NCBI GenBank assembly: GCA_019137255.1
Contig: WPDH01000187.1
Span: 1 to 64,000, forward strand
DNA length: 64,000 bases
Reading direction: 5' to 3'
From: Corinectria fuckeliana
Lineage: Eukaryota; Ascomycota; Sordariomycetes; Hypocreales; Nectriaceae
Below are positions 1 to 11,753 of this stretch, in pieces (within the stretch, counting starts at the first letter, position 1; the number at the start of each line of letters is the position of its first letter). The position numbers were made by a program, and so were the translations under genes. Under the pieces are notes generated by a model, which ran no database searches, had not been told where the DNA came from, and saw nothing but the letters and a program-made list of their open reading frames with translations.

Positions 1-23
1 CCCCCCCCCCCCCCCCCCCCCCC
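1..23. repeat. Poly-C run at window edge
   Basis: Twenty-three consecutive C open the window, followed by CT-rich sequence. Two other C runs in the window contain Ns, so this is more likely an assembly or gap-filling edge than biology. Confidence 0.6.
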
Positions 24-1580
24 TCCTCCCCCAGCCGCACCAGAGAGAAAACTAGAGAGAAGTGCAACAACAAAAGCCAAAGAAAAGGAAAAAATAAAAT
101 AAAATAAAAGGGGGCCTCCTTCTTAGTCACTCATCTTGCTGGGGGGCTTGTCACTAGGGACGTGAAGGGGGGAGAGCGCATGCATGCGGACCCGCCAGAA
201 AGGCAACCCTTTCTTCCCAACCATGCAAGAAGATATATCCTGGCCGCGGATCTCCTACGGTGGATGGACAGTACATAGTAAGGTACATACACATAGTACC
301 TACCACCTACCTAACGTAGCGCAGAGGGACGCCCTGGAAGATGGAGGCTTCCGCTGCTTCTGTTACACCGCAGCGGCTAGCAGGCGACTAGGGTCGCTCG
401 CTGCGCGCGCTGTTGTGTTGGCTCCTGTCGTCCCACCACCACCCAGCCGCCCGACCAGACAGTCTTCCAAGTTTAGCACCGCACTCCAGCTTCCCTCGTG
501 CCCTTTGGTTTCAGTCGCCAACCTAGAGACGTCCAGTGTCGCAGGCTTTGTCGTTGGCTGTGGTTTCCAAGCCGCGGGGCCGTAAGAAGACAAACACCCT
601 ACGAATGCATGTGTACAACGGCTTGCTGAGCAAGTCATCATCTACGGCTAGCTAGGTACCTATAGTTTCGTTTGTATATTCCAAACCAAAGCCGAGGAGG
701 TACTACTAACTCTGGAGCAGGACAAAAACAACAACCCCTCCGTTCTGGAACCAGCCATGACACCTTGCCCAGGGAGGCAGTCACCTTAATTCCAAAACCG
801 AGCAATGATTGCCCACCCCTCGTCAATCCCCCCCCAGCCATGGTTCTTTCTGGTTTCCTTGTGGGGAGAGGTTTGCGGATGTGGACGGGGATGTCCATCC
901 CCTTGTCTTGCCCTGCCCTGCCCTGCCTCGCCATTCCATTCCATATCCCATGCAACGACGGGCTGGTTCCGCCTTCTCTGCTTCTTCCGTTCCCTCTTGG
1001 CTTGGCTTTCCCCCCATGACCATGCCCCCCATGAAACATCTCCCAGGGTGCGAACACGCTGCTGGACCGCCTTCTGACAGGCCAGCCTCCCCCGCAGCGC
1101 AGCCCCATGAGTGAGGTTCAGGCCAGCCCAGTCCAGCCCTAGCTGTGTGTCACACTGCCTGCTGCTGGTCGCCTCTTCCGGCTGAGGAGAGCCTGACCTT
1201 GCCTTTTTTCCTTCTTCTCACGTCGTATACACCCTCTCCGTCAGAACCCGCCAGCCAACGCCAATGCCCTAATGGTGAGCTGTCACATCTGAGCGAAACA
1301 GGTCGTCTCGGGTGTTGCACGGCAGCCTCTTGTCGTTTTCTGTCGTTGCGCTCCCTCCCTCCCATCGATCGAGATTACGCAGAGACGGACGTATCACGCC
1401 GTAGACATCCGATTACGAAGTAGTCTGATTGGCTTGTATATCTCGTACGGTGGCCAATACACGACATGACAAAAACGCCGTTCCACGAAGCCAGCCAGCG
1501 TCCGCAAAAAGGAAAACTTGACCAAAAGGTTTCCTAAAATTGGCTGGAAATCACATGGGCCAGAGACAAGCGGCAACTCG

Positions 1581-1612
<32 letters not shown>

Positions 1613-2346
1613 NNCCCCCCCCCCCCCCCCCCCCCCCCTTCACCGAGAAGTGGACAGCCGACGGGGTCCTTCTCAGATTGGGGGGCGCGAGAACCGTTGT
1701 CGTTCACCATGTTTGAGACGGATGAGACGCGCCAGGGTAGGGAGAGCCCCCAGCTACAAGCGATGGAGTACGAAGTACATACACCCTGGTTCCGAATTGA
1801 CCTTTTGCATTTCGTAAATGCAGAATCGTCCCACCTCGGCCTGTGAACCTTGTTTCGCCTTATACTTCGTAGGCAGGGCGAGTTGCATCCGGCAAATACT
1901 ATGTGCCATCATCTTTGGGTGCAGGGCGAGCGGCGAGCCCGGATAGCTGTCCCAAGAATGAAACATACGGATCCGCGGCCTCACGTAACATGTTTTCCTC
2001 CGTAAAAGCCGTGACGAACGACGCCGCTTTTCTCCTGAGACAGACAGCATGGAGTAAAGGTTGGTCCTGCGGAACTGAGACAAAATCGCAATGCTCCGTG
2101 GCGCTCGCTCAGCTGCGCGTGCTGCCACTGGAGCCATCTGTAGTAATACGTATCGGGTACTGTCCGTACATTGGAGAGCCTTTTTACTGAGTGGCTCTGT
2201 GTCCGTATCCTGATCCCCGACATGGTTGAGCTAGTCTCGGGACGCAGCTGTTGAAAGAAATATCTAGTCTTTCATCATCTGCCGCTGCCAGGTTCCTATC
2301 CCCTGCCCCACGTTGGGGCATTATTCCATAATGCCGATCCCAATCC
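24..2346. other. Gene-free stretch downstream of GDE1
   Basis: Several short open frames cross this stretch on both strands. None has a recognisable domain, a good start context or a convincing splice partner. It holds the C/N run at 1584-1638, TACCTA words near 298-315 and 653-661, and the palindrome GTACGAAGTAC at 1768-1778. I see no RNA gene. Confidence 0.5.
1584..1638. repeat. Poly-C run containing NN
   Basis: This is C homopolymer with two Ns at 1613-1614. A C run interrupted by Ns fits a bridged assembly gap or a homopolymer dropout; real sequence may be missing here. Confidence 0.75.
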
Positions 2347-5300
2347 TTAGGAACCGGGAACATGGGTCCCGTTAGTGCCGTTGACCTTCAACTCAGCCAG
2401 CTGGTCGCTCAACGCGTCGTCCAGTGGCTCGGTCGGCGGGTCCGCACTTGTGAGCCCCTTTCTGATGGCCAAGACACTGTCCACAATGACGGCGTCGATG
2501 CCCTGCTTTACTTGTCGCTGTGGCATTCGTTAGTGCCTCTTACTACGTGCCAGAAGCTGCCTCGAACACATCTAGATCCAAGTGGCATGTGCGAAAAAGA
2601 CACTTACCTGCACCAAGATGGGGTCGTTGTTCAACGCCCCGTAGCTGACGCAAACCAGTCCGTTTTCCTTGACAACCTTTACAAGCCGCGGGCTGTTGAT
2701 CATCGGCTCTGCTGCGGACACGATGCCCAGCAGGTTCCAGCGGCTCGCGAAGCGAATAGCCTCCTGTAGAGATGACGCCCGAATGTCACAGACATCCGAA
2801 CACCCAGCATCGGTGAGGAAGAGGATCGGGATCGAAGGCTGCTTGAAACTGAGACAGAGACAGATGTCTGGGTTGAAGGAGCTGAAAATAATGTGTCGCT
2901 CGCCGGCCAGATCGTAAACTTTGGAAAGGACGGTGTCGCAGAAAGAATTCAGCTCCACGGCGTATGTGTCCATCTCGTGCTCCTCGCTCTCGCTGAGCAT
3001 GGGGTACTTCATTTCAATGTTGAAGCCAATGTGCTCTGGAAGCTTGCGAAAGAGGTCCTCCAGGGTAGCGAATGGCGCCTGAATGAAGTTTCCTCTTGAG
3101 TTGGCCTTGAAGCCCTTGGACTTGAAGTCCCTCGTGTGCTTCATGCGCTCGCTCATCTCGTCCCGCCCACTACCAGCGTACCCCATGGATTGCGAGCGCT
3201 TGGGTGCGAAACTGTTACTGCGCGCCCGATGGCCATTCTCGCCCTGGGTCGTCGGCTGTGTTCTCTCGGTCTGAACTGGGTCTCGCCGCGAGTCCGGGTT
3301 GATATGGAGGAATTGCTCCAGTGTCAAGGTGTGAACGGGGGCATCTATGCCTGTCTCGCTGACAAGGAAATCGTGGTATATGACCGGGACGTGATCCTTT
3401 GTGAGCTGGACGTCGAACTCCACGTATTGAGCGCCCAAGTTGGCAGCAGCAATGAAAGAAGGTAGTGTGTTCTCGCCGAGCTGGAGGGATCTGTTGGATG
3501 AGACGTTCTTGCCAAGGCCGCGATGACCGATGACCATGGTCGAAGCCAGCTTCTTCCAGTATGTCTGCCTTGACGTAATTTCCACGTTCGGGTGATAAAA
3601 AGGCGTGATGACCAGGAAGTTGAAGTTGACGGTGCCGATAACATCAAGGTTGCTTGACATGATTGGGACCACGACATCTCCTTGAAGAGTCATCCGACGG
3701 GAGCCCAGAGTTGGCTTGACGGAGGAGAGGAGGGCAACTCCACGGCCAATCTTGTTCTTCTCACTACCAGAATAAGTCGGGACAATATCGAAGAGCAGCT
3801 TCACCTTGCTAGCGTCTGTGGTGGTAAACACGACTGGCTCCGTGGCGATGTTTTCGTGAACTGGCAAGTCGATGATGGTAGGCTCGCCCTGAGCACCCGA
3901 TGCTGTGACGACGATGGAGAGCGCGGTATCCAGCTGTGTAGTATGGGCCTCGGTGAGTGGCACGCGATCCAGGTTCACAGGCTCAATGCTTTTCCGCATA
4001 TCCATGGACCCGAGACTGACGAGGACGAGACTCTGATCGGTCAGGTACCGATGACCGAAACTCTTCACAGGCTCGGCAGGTCTCGGAGCAACACTCGCCC
4101 CGTTAGAGCGACGTCCGTCGATAGACGAGCTCTCTGAAAGAGCCGGTTGCAGAGTCTCAACCGGCCTAGGCTTCAGCTCCTCTTCCTCCTGTGGCTCAAC
4201 TGTGAGAAGCCGAGCAATCTCAATATGGCCTCTCAGGGCCGCATGCTCCCTTGCAATCCAGCCAGACGAGTCAGGGCGTGACACGTCTGCACCGGCATCG
4301 ACGAGAAGCTGGGCCACGGAAAGCTTACCATCGACAGCAGCAACATGAAGAGGTGTCCAGGAGTAAGCGCTCTCCGTGATCTCAAGGTCTGCTTTCTGAG
4401 ACTCGGTGCCCCTCAGAATCACCCGAGCACACTCATCGTGACCGAATCGAGCAGCAATGTGGAGAGCAGTCTCGTTGGTCTTGTCCTTCCAATTGATGTC
4501 AACCCCGGCGTCCACGAGCATTTGAACGATGGTGCTGTAATTGGACTTGGTGGCAAGAGCAAGAACGGCACCAGACTTGGAGACGGTCTTTCGAATCTCG
4601 GCCTTGGCCTCGCTGCTTCCTTCCCAGTTTTCTCCCTTGAGGAGGGCTTGGGTTGTCAGAGGATGTCCGCCAACGACACTGAGATGTAGCGGCGCAAAGC
4701 CGTCGTTATCCTGCCATTCTGGGGCGTCGATTCCGTCCTTGACATGGAATTGATCCCATTCCTGCATCCTGGACATGATGATCTGGCAAACAATGACGAA
4801 GCCGAATTGAGCCGCATAGTGGAGGGGCATCCGGCCAAACGAGTCTCGGCTCCGAAGAGCAATGCGCTGCGCTGGGTGGAGTTGATCAAGGAGGTAGACG
4901 AAGAACTGCACAACCTCGTCATCCCTGTCTAGAAGCTTGGTCTCGTTGGTGTTGAGAGCCTTGAGCGGAGCTGATGTCGAAACTGCGGGTTGTAGGTGTT
5001 TGTTGCTAAACTCTGCACCAGCAGGTACTGGGTATTTGTGAGAGTCTTGGTCATCCGGCGATGACTTGTTGCGACCAATGTGAATGACGAGCCGATGAAT
5101 GCAGTTTCGACCATTGATATCATCAGGTTCGTCGAGGCTCTTGATGTTATCAAGGAGATATGCCATGCATGTTTTGGAACGAGTGGCGATTGAACGCTGA
5201 AGCAAGTTCAAAAGGAGAATCTGGGAGCCTTCCTCGACAGCGATGTTGCTCTCACCCAGCCTGGCTTGGAGTGCTGGAACGTTGTCATTGCGAACAGCCT

Positions 5301-6052
5301 GGTCAAGCAGGTCAAGCTGGGCTTGAGGTAAGTTTAGCATAGCCTTAGTCGACGCCCGCCCAAGAGAGCGCGTCGAATGGTCCGACATGGCGTCATCAAA
5401 GTTCTGAGCATCGGCAAGGACGGACAGCCACTTGTTAATCTCGACGAGTAGTCTGGCCGTGTTAGCCTCCTTGGCAAACGGCTTGGGATCAACCTTGGTA
5501 GAGATATATCGATGCTGAGTGACCGTGTCGGGGACCTTCTTGTCGAGCTTCTTTGTGATCTTGACGAAGCCTCTGCGGTTGATCTCGCCAAACCACTGTA
5601 GGTTGCGCAGTTGGCTCCTCAGTTCGAGGAGAGCGCCCATGACCTCCTCGACCTCGTCCTGGTCGAGGGTGGCGACGACGTCAGGGGCACGGCCATAGCG
5701 GTTGTAAAGGAGGTTGAGCCGGCGACAAGCGTCGGCGAGTTTCTTGTTGTAGAAGGAGTCGACATCCTCGAGGTTCCGGTCAAGGGCGAAGAAGAATTCT
5801 GCGTGGGGAGTTAGGGGAGAGGCTCAGCCCCGACGAGAGTCGACAAAGCCGCCCACCTGCAGTATCCACCCTTTCGCCATTCCTTGCCTTGATCGCAGCG
5901 GCTTTGACCAGCTTCTTGAGGCCTTTGTAGTTGATGTACGAGGCCGCCCACTCGGGGACCTGGTTACGGGGTAGGCTAGAAGGGGTTCTTAGTAGGGCTA
6001 GCGTGTTGATAAAGAGAGGCTATCTGAGAACGTACTTTCGGCCAAACTTCAT
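2347..6052 (-). CDS. GDE1: SPX-ankyrin-GDPD glycerophosphodiester phosphodiesterase (GDE1-like)
   Basis: Cytoplasmic enzyme family that hydrolyses glycerophosphodiesters such as glycerophosphocholine to glycerol-3-phosphate and an alcohol, within phosphate homeostasis. My model has exons at 6036-6052, 5857-5975, 2608-5798 and 2347-2517, giving 1165 aa in frame throughout. The first two exons supply the SPX start MKFGRNLPRNQVPEW, followed by the lysine-rich KITKKLDKK at about 125-133, which in SPX domains binds inositol pyrophosphates. Ankyrin repeats lie at about 365-580 (PLHYAAQFG, ALHIAARFG, PLHVAAVDG). The GDPD domain starts at HRGLG (about 803), with ENTLPSF, EFDVQLTKD and the catalytic HD near 854. 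The last exon encodes the domain end IDAVIVDSVLAIRKGL. The 17-nt first coding exon is easily missed, and a call starting at the internal Met99 would lose half the SPX domain. S. cerevisiae Gde1 has the same domain order. I saw no CACGTG phosphate element just upstream. Confidence 0.95.
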
Positions 6053-7601
6053 GGCGCTAGCACGCGGAGTCTGGGTCGTCAATATGCGTGGGGGAAACGC
6101 GACCCGGGGAAGTGGACAGATGGCGATGGGAGTCCCGACAAGGCTGGGATCAGAAGGGGATGAGGGATGAGAGATGGGAGTTGAGAGACGGGAGATGCGC
6201 GATACTAGCTCGGATGTAGTCTGCAGCTAATCAACAAAGGAGGACGATTGCAATGAGCCTGAGCCGAGAGGTCTCAGAGTAAGTAGCTCAAGGACAGTAG
6301 GAAGGAGAGTCGAGGACGGATGATTGAAGCTGCAGTCTGGTAACTGGAGACCGGACTGGAGGTGGACAGCTGTTCTATATGTTGGATAAGCAAGCTGGCG
6401 CTCACGAGTAGGCGGTCGATTCGACGACAGACAAGGATGCAAGAGGGCCGGAGGAGGGATCCATCGAAGAGTGAGTGAGTCTGGATCGATGAGATGAGCC
6501 AAGTCGAGGCGAGGCGAGGCGAGGCAACGAGAGGCTGAAGAGAGGAAAAGTCGGCAAGACTCGACAGGTGGCAAGCAAGCAGGCAGGCCAAGCGCAGAAT
6601 TTTGATGGGGAATCTAAGAAGTGGCCTGGGATTCCCTTCGTCTTCGGCTCCTCTTTGTTTGGTTTGTTTGCTGAAGCGGCGATGCTTCCCATGTGGGGGA
6701 GACCGATCCACTGGCAGCTGTTAGGTAGTGCCCAGAGCCGAGTTGTACGGCGCTGTCACAGGCTCTTACAGGGGGCTCACCCAGTTGGGGGGCGTCACCC
6801 TAGCACGGGGCGCTGGCCGCCTGTCCCCCGCCTGCCATTGGCCGCCGTGGACCTTGGGCACCCCGTGACTGGACAGCCCCAGGTCTCTAATCGCGTCTAC
6901 GAAGTAATACTACTACTTAGTACTCGACATCGTGACCTCGCCTGGTACCTACCTACCTAACTTACGTACCCACTTACCGTTAACCTACTAAATTAAGTAC
7001 CGAGCTAGATAATAGGTACTAGGCAGGTACCCAGCTGCATTCCATACCAACCCGTCCACCAACAAGCCCTGATCCGGGTCCTCGTGCTCACTCCCGGCTC
7101 AAATAACATACCTACCTACATAGGTAACTCTCGCCAGACCGCCCATTCGTCAAGTTGCCAATTGGCATTGGTTACCGAGATACCACCCCGCTCTCCTCAG
7201 CGCTTCCGTTACTGCCGCGATCGTCATCGCCGGCGCCGGGGGCTCACCGTCATTGGGGCGGCCCGCCTCTCCCAGTCCAAAATAGGCGGAAGGGCTGTGT
7301 CGCTGCAGGCATGTGCAGGGGCAGACTAACGACGCGACTCAACCATTGGCATGGTGAGTATTCGGAACCAAATTATGCACCTTGGACAGGGGTATCTTCG
7401 ATCCGTGAGGCCGGAGGCTTTTGCTCGAGTTCAAAAGTCAACTTTATACGGATATATCCAATACAAAGGCGTCAAAACGCCCCTTCTGTGGTACCTGTAT
7501 GTAGTGTACAGCAACCAAAGTTTGGTATGGTGGTACATGTGCCGCGTGAGGCATCGCTGTTCTAGATGGAATCTGTCACCCGTCTCTTCCTCTCCCCTTT
7601 G
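6053..7601. other. Intergenic region between GDE1 and the PPR-like gene
   Basis: This is the GDE1 promoter side. It contains a GAGGC tandem tract at 6506-6525 and, at about 6890-7110, AT-richer DNA packed with TACCTA/TAGGTA and TACTTA words. No open frame here has a recognisable domain. Confidence 0.5.
6506..6525. repeat. GAGGC pentanucleotide x4
   Basis: Four perfect copies of GAGGC lie upstream of GDE1, inside purine-rich leader or promoter DNA. Confidence 0.8.
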
Positions 7602-9830
7602 TCACCGTAGTAATGTTCCTTTGCTCTGCCCCGAATACATGCGTCGCCCATCCGGCACCGCCCATGATATTGACCTCCTCGGCATCGCCTGTAGCCGCCC
7701 TGCCACACCGTCTGGCCATCCCACTGATATTGGAGCGCCTTTCTTTGCTAAGCTTGCTATTCCTCTCTCTCTCGTCTCCAAACGAGGCAAGTCTTCCTCG
7801 TCAACATGCTGCTCCACTGGCAGCTGATGTAGCCTAGTCGTCAAGTCTGGTGTGGCGCTGCCGAGTGTGTGCTCCGAACCCTGCCCCAAGGAGCTACGAA
7901 ATCTTTCACAGGCCGCCAACATTCGTTGCAAACTTTTCGTCTCCGGCTTCTGAGAAATCAGCTCGGCGACCTCCAGGTTCAGCTCAAGTGAGTACTGCGT
8001 TGCGGACTCCCCAATGTATAGCGCCATTGAGGCACGAAACTCGGTAGAAAGGTCCGGGTAGAGCAGTTTGCTCTTAATCGACACTACCGTTCTTCGCACA
8101 AATTCCTGCTCTTTCCATAAAGTTTCGATCTGTATCAGCCTGCTCCTTGCAGCCCTTGCAGCTTGGTCGAGTTCAATATTTGCGTGCAAGTTATCTGAGC
8201 TTCCCACGTCCAATGCCGAAGTATCGTCGGCTCGAGTCAGAACCTCCAGACATTGCATAAACTGGTCGAATTTCTCACTGGAAATGCCCAGGTTGGCTAG
8301 CATTGGCTTCGATGGCTTCCGACCGTAGTTGCTGAGACCACATATGTCAACGAGGACACGAATTCGATTGATGAGATACGAGCTGCCTCGTTCGATAAGT
8401 AGTGAAGGGAAGCTGTGTTGGCTGTACTGGCAATCCGTGAAGCCTCGTATTAGGCAAACTGCAGCCCTCCAGTCCACGGCAAGTATGCACTCGTCGAATA
8501 GCTGCGCTATAATGCGCGTGCTCAGTGGAACCTTGGCGTTTATGCAGGTCAAGAAGACATTCGCCGCCTGGTCGAATAAGCTGAAATGGAGGAGGCCGTG
8601 GATGATCTCCTCTACCAGATGTTGGCTCAGAGGAACGTTCTTGTATACCCAAGGGTCTGCGAATGTCTTGTCCCCGCCTGGCAGCCATTGCTTCATCTTC
8701 CATTCTTCAATGTCTACTCTATGTCTCCGTCCCAGCTTGAACCCAGTAACTTCATCGAGCCCAACAATACGTGAGAGTGCACGAACAAAGAGGTTGAAAT
8801 TGCCCGAGTTTTTGTAGTGATGTAGAACGACGATGATAGTGGTTGGGGTAGGCATGATGCGGCGGTAGTAGAAAAACGAGAAGACGAGCGCCTCCGAAAA
8901 GTAATAGAGTCCAGCCTTGTCAAAGGCTACGATCAGGGCGTTATATGTGTGCATATCTGGGGGGTGAGCAGATACCAGCAGGTTGTAGCAAACCCTGCCG
9001 ACCATCTCCTTCAGGTCGAGGTTAGGTGAGCTCACAATATCTCGGAGCCGTTGGTTCAGGGAGCATCTGTTTTCCATTGCCAGGAGAGGGTCGAAGGAAG
9101 GAAAGGAGTGCGTTTGCCTCCTGTCATTAGCTAATTTCCTAGCCTCGTAGAAACTTGGACTGGGGCGGCGGGATCTGCAGTGCCGTTCAGCGCGGCTGAG
9201 GAGTTGGCGAACTAGTGCCACGATTGTTCTCGAGTCATTGTGCAAATGCTGGTGAGTCTTCAGGTCTCGCGACGCAATTTTTGGGTCTGACTCCTCGATC
9301 ATGATTGCGCGTTCAAGGCTGTCGTAGTCGGTCTGCCTGACGGCTTGCATCGTCGCATCGTCGGGAGGGTCATGGAGTTCGGTTTGAAGTCGCTTTATAA
9401 GCTCTGACGCTCGCATGGTGACTGGATTCTGTATCTCTTTCATGTACGGACGATTGATGTGGTTTTCCTTCAGACAATCCCATAATCGGATCATTTGATA
9501 GTGTGTGAGGTCGGGCTGGTTGTCGTTGAGGCTCTCCGTGATCCGTGCCGTCTCCTGTGATCGGAGGAGCTGAGCTGCGGCCAGCTCCCGTCGGGCTTCC
9601 TCCAATTGGCGGTCCAATTCCTGCCTTTTGTCTTCCTTTCGAATGGCGTCGACCACTGCCGCGCTAGCAAAGACGGAGCTGTAGCAAGCAGTGAAGACTT
9701 CGGCAAATGTCGGTTTTCGTGGTCGAGTTGCGGCGGTGGTGACTCGGCGGCCGAGGGTGCTGACGGCAGTGTCGCAGATCTTGCAGCCGCAACGATGAGC
9801 CTGTCCGGCTCGCGACCAGAGGGACTGCAT
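7602..9830 (-). CDS. Probable mitochondrial PPR-like helical-repeat protein
   Basis: A single-exon frame of 742 aa. The N-terminus is basic and Ser/Thr/Arg-rich (RRVTTAATRPRK), as in mitochondrial presequences, and is followed by a charged coiled-coil stretch (EDKRQELDRQLEEARRELAA). The middle contains helical pairs that read like degenerate pentatricopeptide repeats: HTYNALIVAFDKAGLYYFSEALVF, TTIIVVLHHYKNSGNFNLFVRAL and VEEIIHGLLHFSLFDQAANVFLTC. Such proteins usually act in mitochondrial RNA processing or translation. That role is inferred from family resemblance, and I cannot name an orthologue. It is divergent from the CZIB-like gene, with a 336-bp spacer. Confidence 0.75.
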   Translation of the reverse strand: MQSLWSRAGQAHRCGCKICDTAVSTLGRRVTTAATRPRKPTFAEVFTACYSSVFASAAVVDAIRKEDKRQELDRQLEEARRELAAAQLLRSQETARITESLNDNQPDLTHYQMIRLWDCLKENHINRPYMKEIQNPVTMRASELIKRLQTELHDPPDDATMQAVRQTDYDSLERAIMIEESDPKIASRDLKTHQHLHNDSRTIVALVRQLLSRAERHCRSRRPSPSFYEARKLANDRRQTHSFPSFDPLLAMENRCSLNQRLRDIVSSPNLDLKEMVGRVCYNLLVSAHPPDMHTYNALIVAFDKAGLYYFSEALVFSFFYYRRIMPTPTTIIVVLHHYKNSGNFNLFVRALSRIVGLDEVTGFKLGRRHRVDIEEWKMKQWLPGGDKTFADPWVYKNVPLSQHLVEEIIHGLLHFSLFDQAANVFLTCINAKVPLSTRIIAQLFDECILAVDWRAAVCLIRGFTDCQYSQHSFPSLLIERGSSYLINRIRVLVDICGLSNYGRKPSKPMLANLGISSEKFDQFMQCLEVLTRADDTSALDVGSSDNLHANIELDQAARAARSRLIQIETLWKEQEFVRRTVVSIKSKLLYPDLSTEFRASMALYIGESATQYSLELNLEVAELISQKPETKSLQRMLAACERFRSSLGQGSEHTLGSATPDLTTRLHQLPVEQHVDEEDLPRLETRERGIASLAKKGAPISVGWPDGVAGRLQAMPRRSISWAVPDGRRMYSGQSKGTLLR

Positions 9831-10166
9831 GACCGGAGATCTTTCGTTTCAAGACATTATTGAAGGTGGTGTGAGGCACTGTCACTGGTGACGGCCCTTC
9901 AATTGAGTTGTTTCGCGGAGCCGACACAAGAAATTGACCAGTCCCGTCGTTGATGGTTCGATAATCGCAGTCACGTGCTGGTTATATGCTCTTGAAGTCA
10001 CGTCTAGACCAACGACTGCTACTATTCTCACACCCCTGGTTACCCCACCATGCGTCGCATCTCGGGCACCAGCTACTTTTCACTTTTGAGATTAGTCTTG
10101 TCCATGACAATCCTGTCTTGAACAAATCCCCATTTACCTCTAAATCCGACCCTCTTTCTGTCCACA
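9831..10166. other. Divergent promoter between PPR-like gene and CZIB homologue
   Basis: A 336-bp spacer serves two genes reading outward. It contains one CACGTG E-box at 9972-9977. No other element is evident. Confidence 0.5.
9972..9977. promoter_or_regulatory. CACGTG E-box
   Basis: A palindromic CACGTG lies roughly midway between two divergent starts. In fungi this is a bHLH site (Cbf1- or Pho4-type). A single hexamer may occur by chance. Confidence 0.3.
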
Positions 10167-10903
10167 ATGCTTACACTCGTGCTCAGCGCTGAGCTCACAG
10201 GGTACGTGCAATGCCTCTCACTGAGTGTCTATCTAGGCTGCTTGAGTGACGAGCATCAATATCGTGGGGACTGAACATCAAACTCACAGCGTCACCAACC
10301 TGCGCCCAGACGATACCCAGGACAACCCGTTCTGGTACATGTTCAAGGTTCAGTGTACTTCATGCCGAGAGACACATGCAAATTATGTCGGGGTGAACCG
10401 CTTTGTACGTCAGGTCTGGCTGGATTGCTGTGGCCAACGACTTACCCGCTCGTTATAGGAAGCCAACGATATGAGTGGTAGCCGAGGGGAGGCCAATTTT
10501 GTGTGGAAGTGCAAGAACTGCAAGGTTGTAGCACTCGGCCCCGCGATATCGGTTTGGTACTTGGTGCTAACATTTCAACTGCAGCGAGAATCATCTGCCA
10601 GTATCAAGGCAGCACCAGTGGCCTATCCACAGACGGAGCCGCCGAAGCCCCAGAAGATTATTGAATTCGACTGTCGTGGCTTGGAATTTGTTGAGTTCAA
10701 GCCAGAGGTACGTCGCCTTAGCCGCGTTGTCTGGACTGTAGACTGATGAGATGCGACAGGGTGAATGGCTGGCTGAGGGTGTTGATTCAGGAACCAAGTT
10801 TACTGCAATCGAGTTGCTAGATGGTGAATGGTATGATTACGATGAAAAGGCCAATGATGAGGTGAGCATCAAGGAAATCACCTGGGAGATTCGTCGGGCG
10901 TAG
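10167..10903 (+). CDS. CZIB / DUF866 CXXC zinc-binding protein (C1orf123 homologue)
   Basis: Five coding exons (10167-10201, 10290-10404, 10459-10524, 10585-10707, 10760-10903) give 160 aa, the same length as the human family member as I recall it. Zinc ligands are C34/C37 (CTSC) and C68/C71 (CKNC). Other family signatures are VTNLRP near the start, IIEFDCRGLE, and WYDYDEKA near the C-terminus. For exon 2 I used the acceptor just before VTNLRP; an earlier in-frame AG would add about a dozen residues that do not fit the family. The molecular function of this conserved eukaryotic family is poorly defined. The next gene starts 277 bp downstream on the same strand, and AATAAA lies at 10929-10934. 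Confidence 0.93.
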
Positions 10904-10928
10904 ATAATACACCATCAGGATGTAATCG

Positions 10929-10934
10929 AATAAA
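10929..10934 (+). terminator. Poly(A) signal AATAAA
   Basis: A canonical AATAAA lies 26 bp after the CZIB-like stop codon. Confidence 0.5.
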
Positions 10935-11180
10935 CTATCTAAATGACGGGCATCTCATTGACATGTCTTATTGTACGACGGGAGGGAGCCCACGTAAGCT
11001 TAGTTCCAGGGCTGGTAAGCCACAATTGCCCCCTAAGCACCAGCCTCCTGTGGCTCAGTGTCCGTGCTCTCAAGGTTGATGCTTCACTCATCCATCAACA
11101 ATCATCGTCACCGACATCTGTTCCCATCGACATCAGAAGCCAGAAATCAAGGCGCAAGCAGTGTTTCACTCATTGTAAAT

Positions 11181-11753
11181 ATGGCGCTCGAAGACCTTCC
11201 TGGAACGGTCAATTATCTCACCAATGCCGCCTATCTTCTTCGACTGACAGCCCCTGAAACTTCGGCCCATCTCATGAGCCACCGAAACCAGCTTCTCGAT
11301 GAACACGGCGATGCCAGATCCGAGACTCAGCTGCAGCGAGCCTGCGGGAGCTGTGGCCTTATCGCCGTCGCTCCCTGGGGAAAGGCAACGAGAAAGGAGA
11401 CTGGGAAGGCTTCTCGAAGGAAGACGAGGGGATCGACTTTGCGATCAGCCACTGGCTCAGGCTCGAGGACCAAGCCTCCCAACACAAGCAGCACAAGCAG
11501 CACATGCAGGATCTTGCACTGCGTCAACTGTCAACGGGACACCAAGATCACGCTTCAGCCTCCAGGACCGGCTGTCCGACTCAAGGCCAAGGCCCCGGCC
11601 AGCATCAAAAAGCCAGTAGCACCGGATGCGCCAAAGCCGACGGCGAACGCCAGCAGCAAGAAGCGAGCCAAGAACCGCAAAGCCGGGTTGCAGGCTCTCT
11701 TGTCGGGACAACAAACGGCGAGCCCGCTCAGCCTGGCTAACTTTATGAAATGA
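11181..11753 (+). CDS. Rpr2/Rpp21/Snm1-family RNase P or RNase MRP subunit
   Basis: A single exon of 190 aa. The N-terminus (LPGTVNYLTNAAYLLRL, then SHRNQLLDEHG) is the helical region of this family. The zinc ribbon pairs C55/C58 (CGSC) with C114/C117 (CVNC), separated by a basic linker. The C-terminal tail is lysine-rich (SIKKPVAPDAPKP, SKKRAKNRKAGLQALL) and suits RNA binding. RNase P trims tRNA 5' leaders; RNase MRP processes pre-rRNA. The sequence does not tell me whether this is the P-specific (Rpr2) or MRP-specific (Snm1) member. The frame stays open upstream of this ATG, but homology-like sequence begins here. The same-strand neighbours are two other CxxC zinc-ribbon proteins. Confidence 0.85.
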   Translation: MALEDLPGTVNYLTNAAYLLRLTAPETSAHLMSHRNQLLDEHGDARSETQLQRACGSCGLIAVAPWGKATRKETGKASRRKTRGSTLRSATGSGSRTKPPNTSSTSSTCRILHCVNCQRDTKITLQPPGPAVRLKAKAPASIKKPVAPDAPKPTANASSKKRAKNRKAGLQALLSGQQTASPLSLANFMK

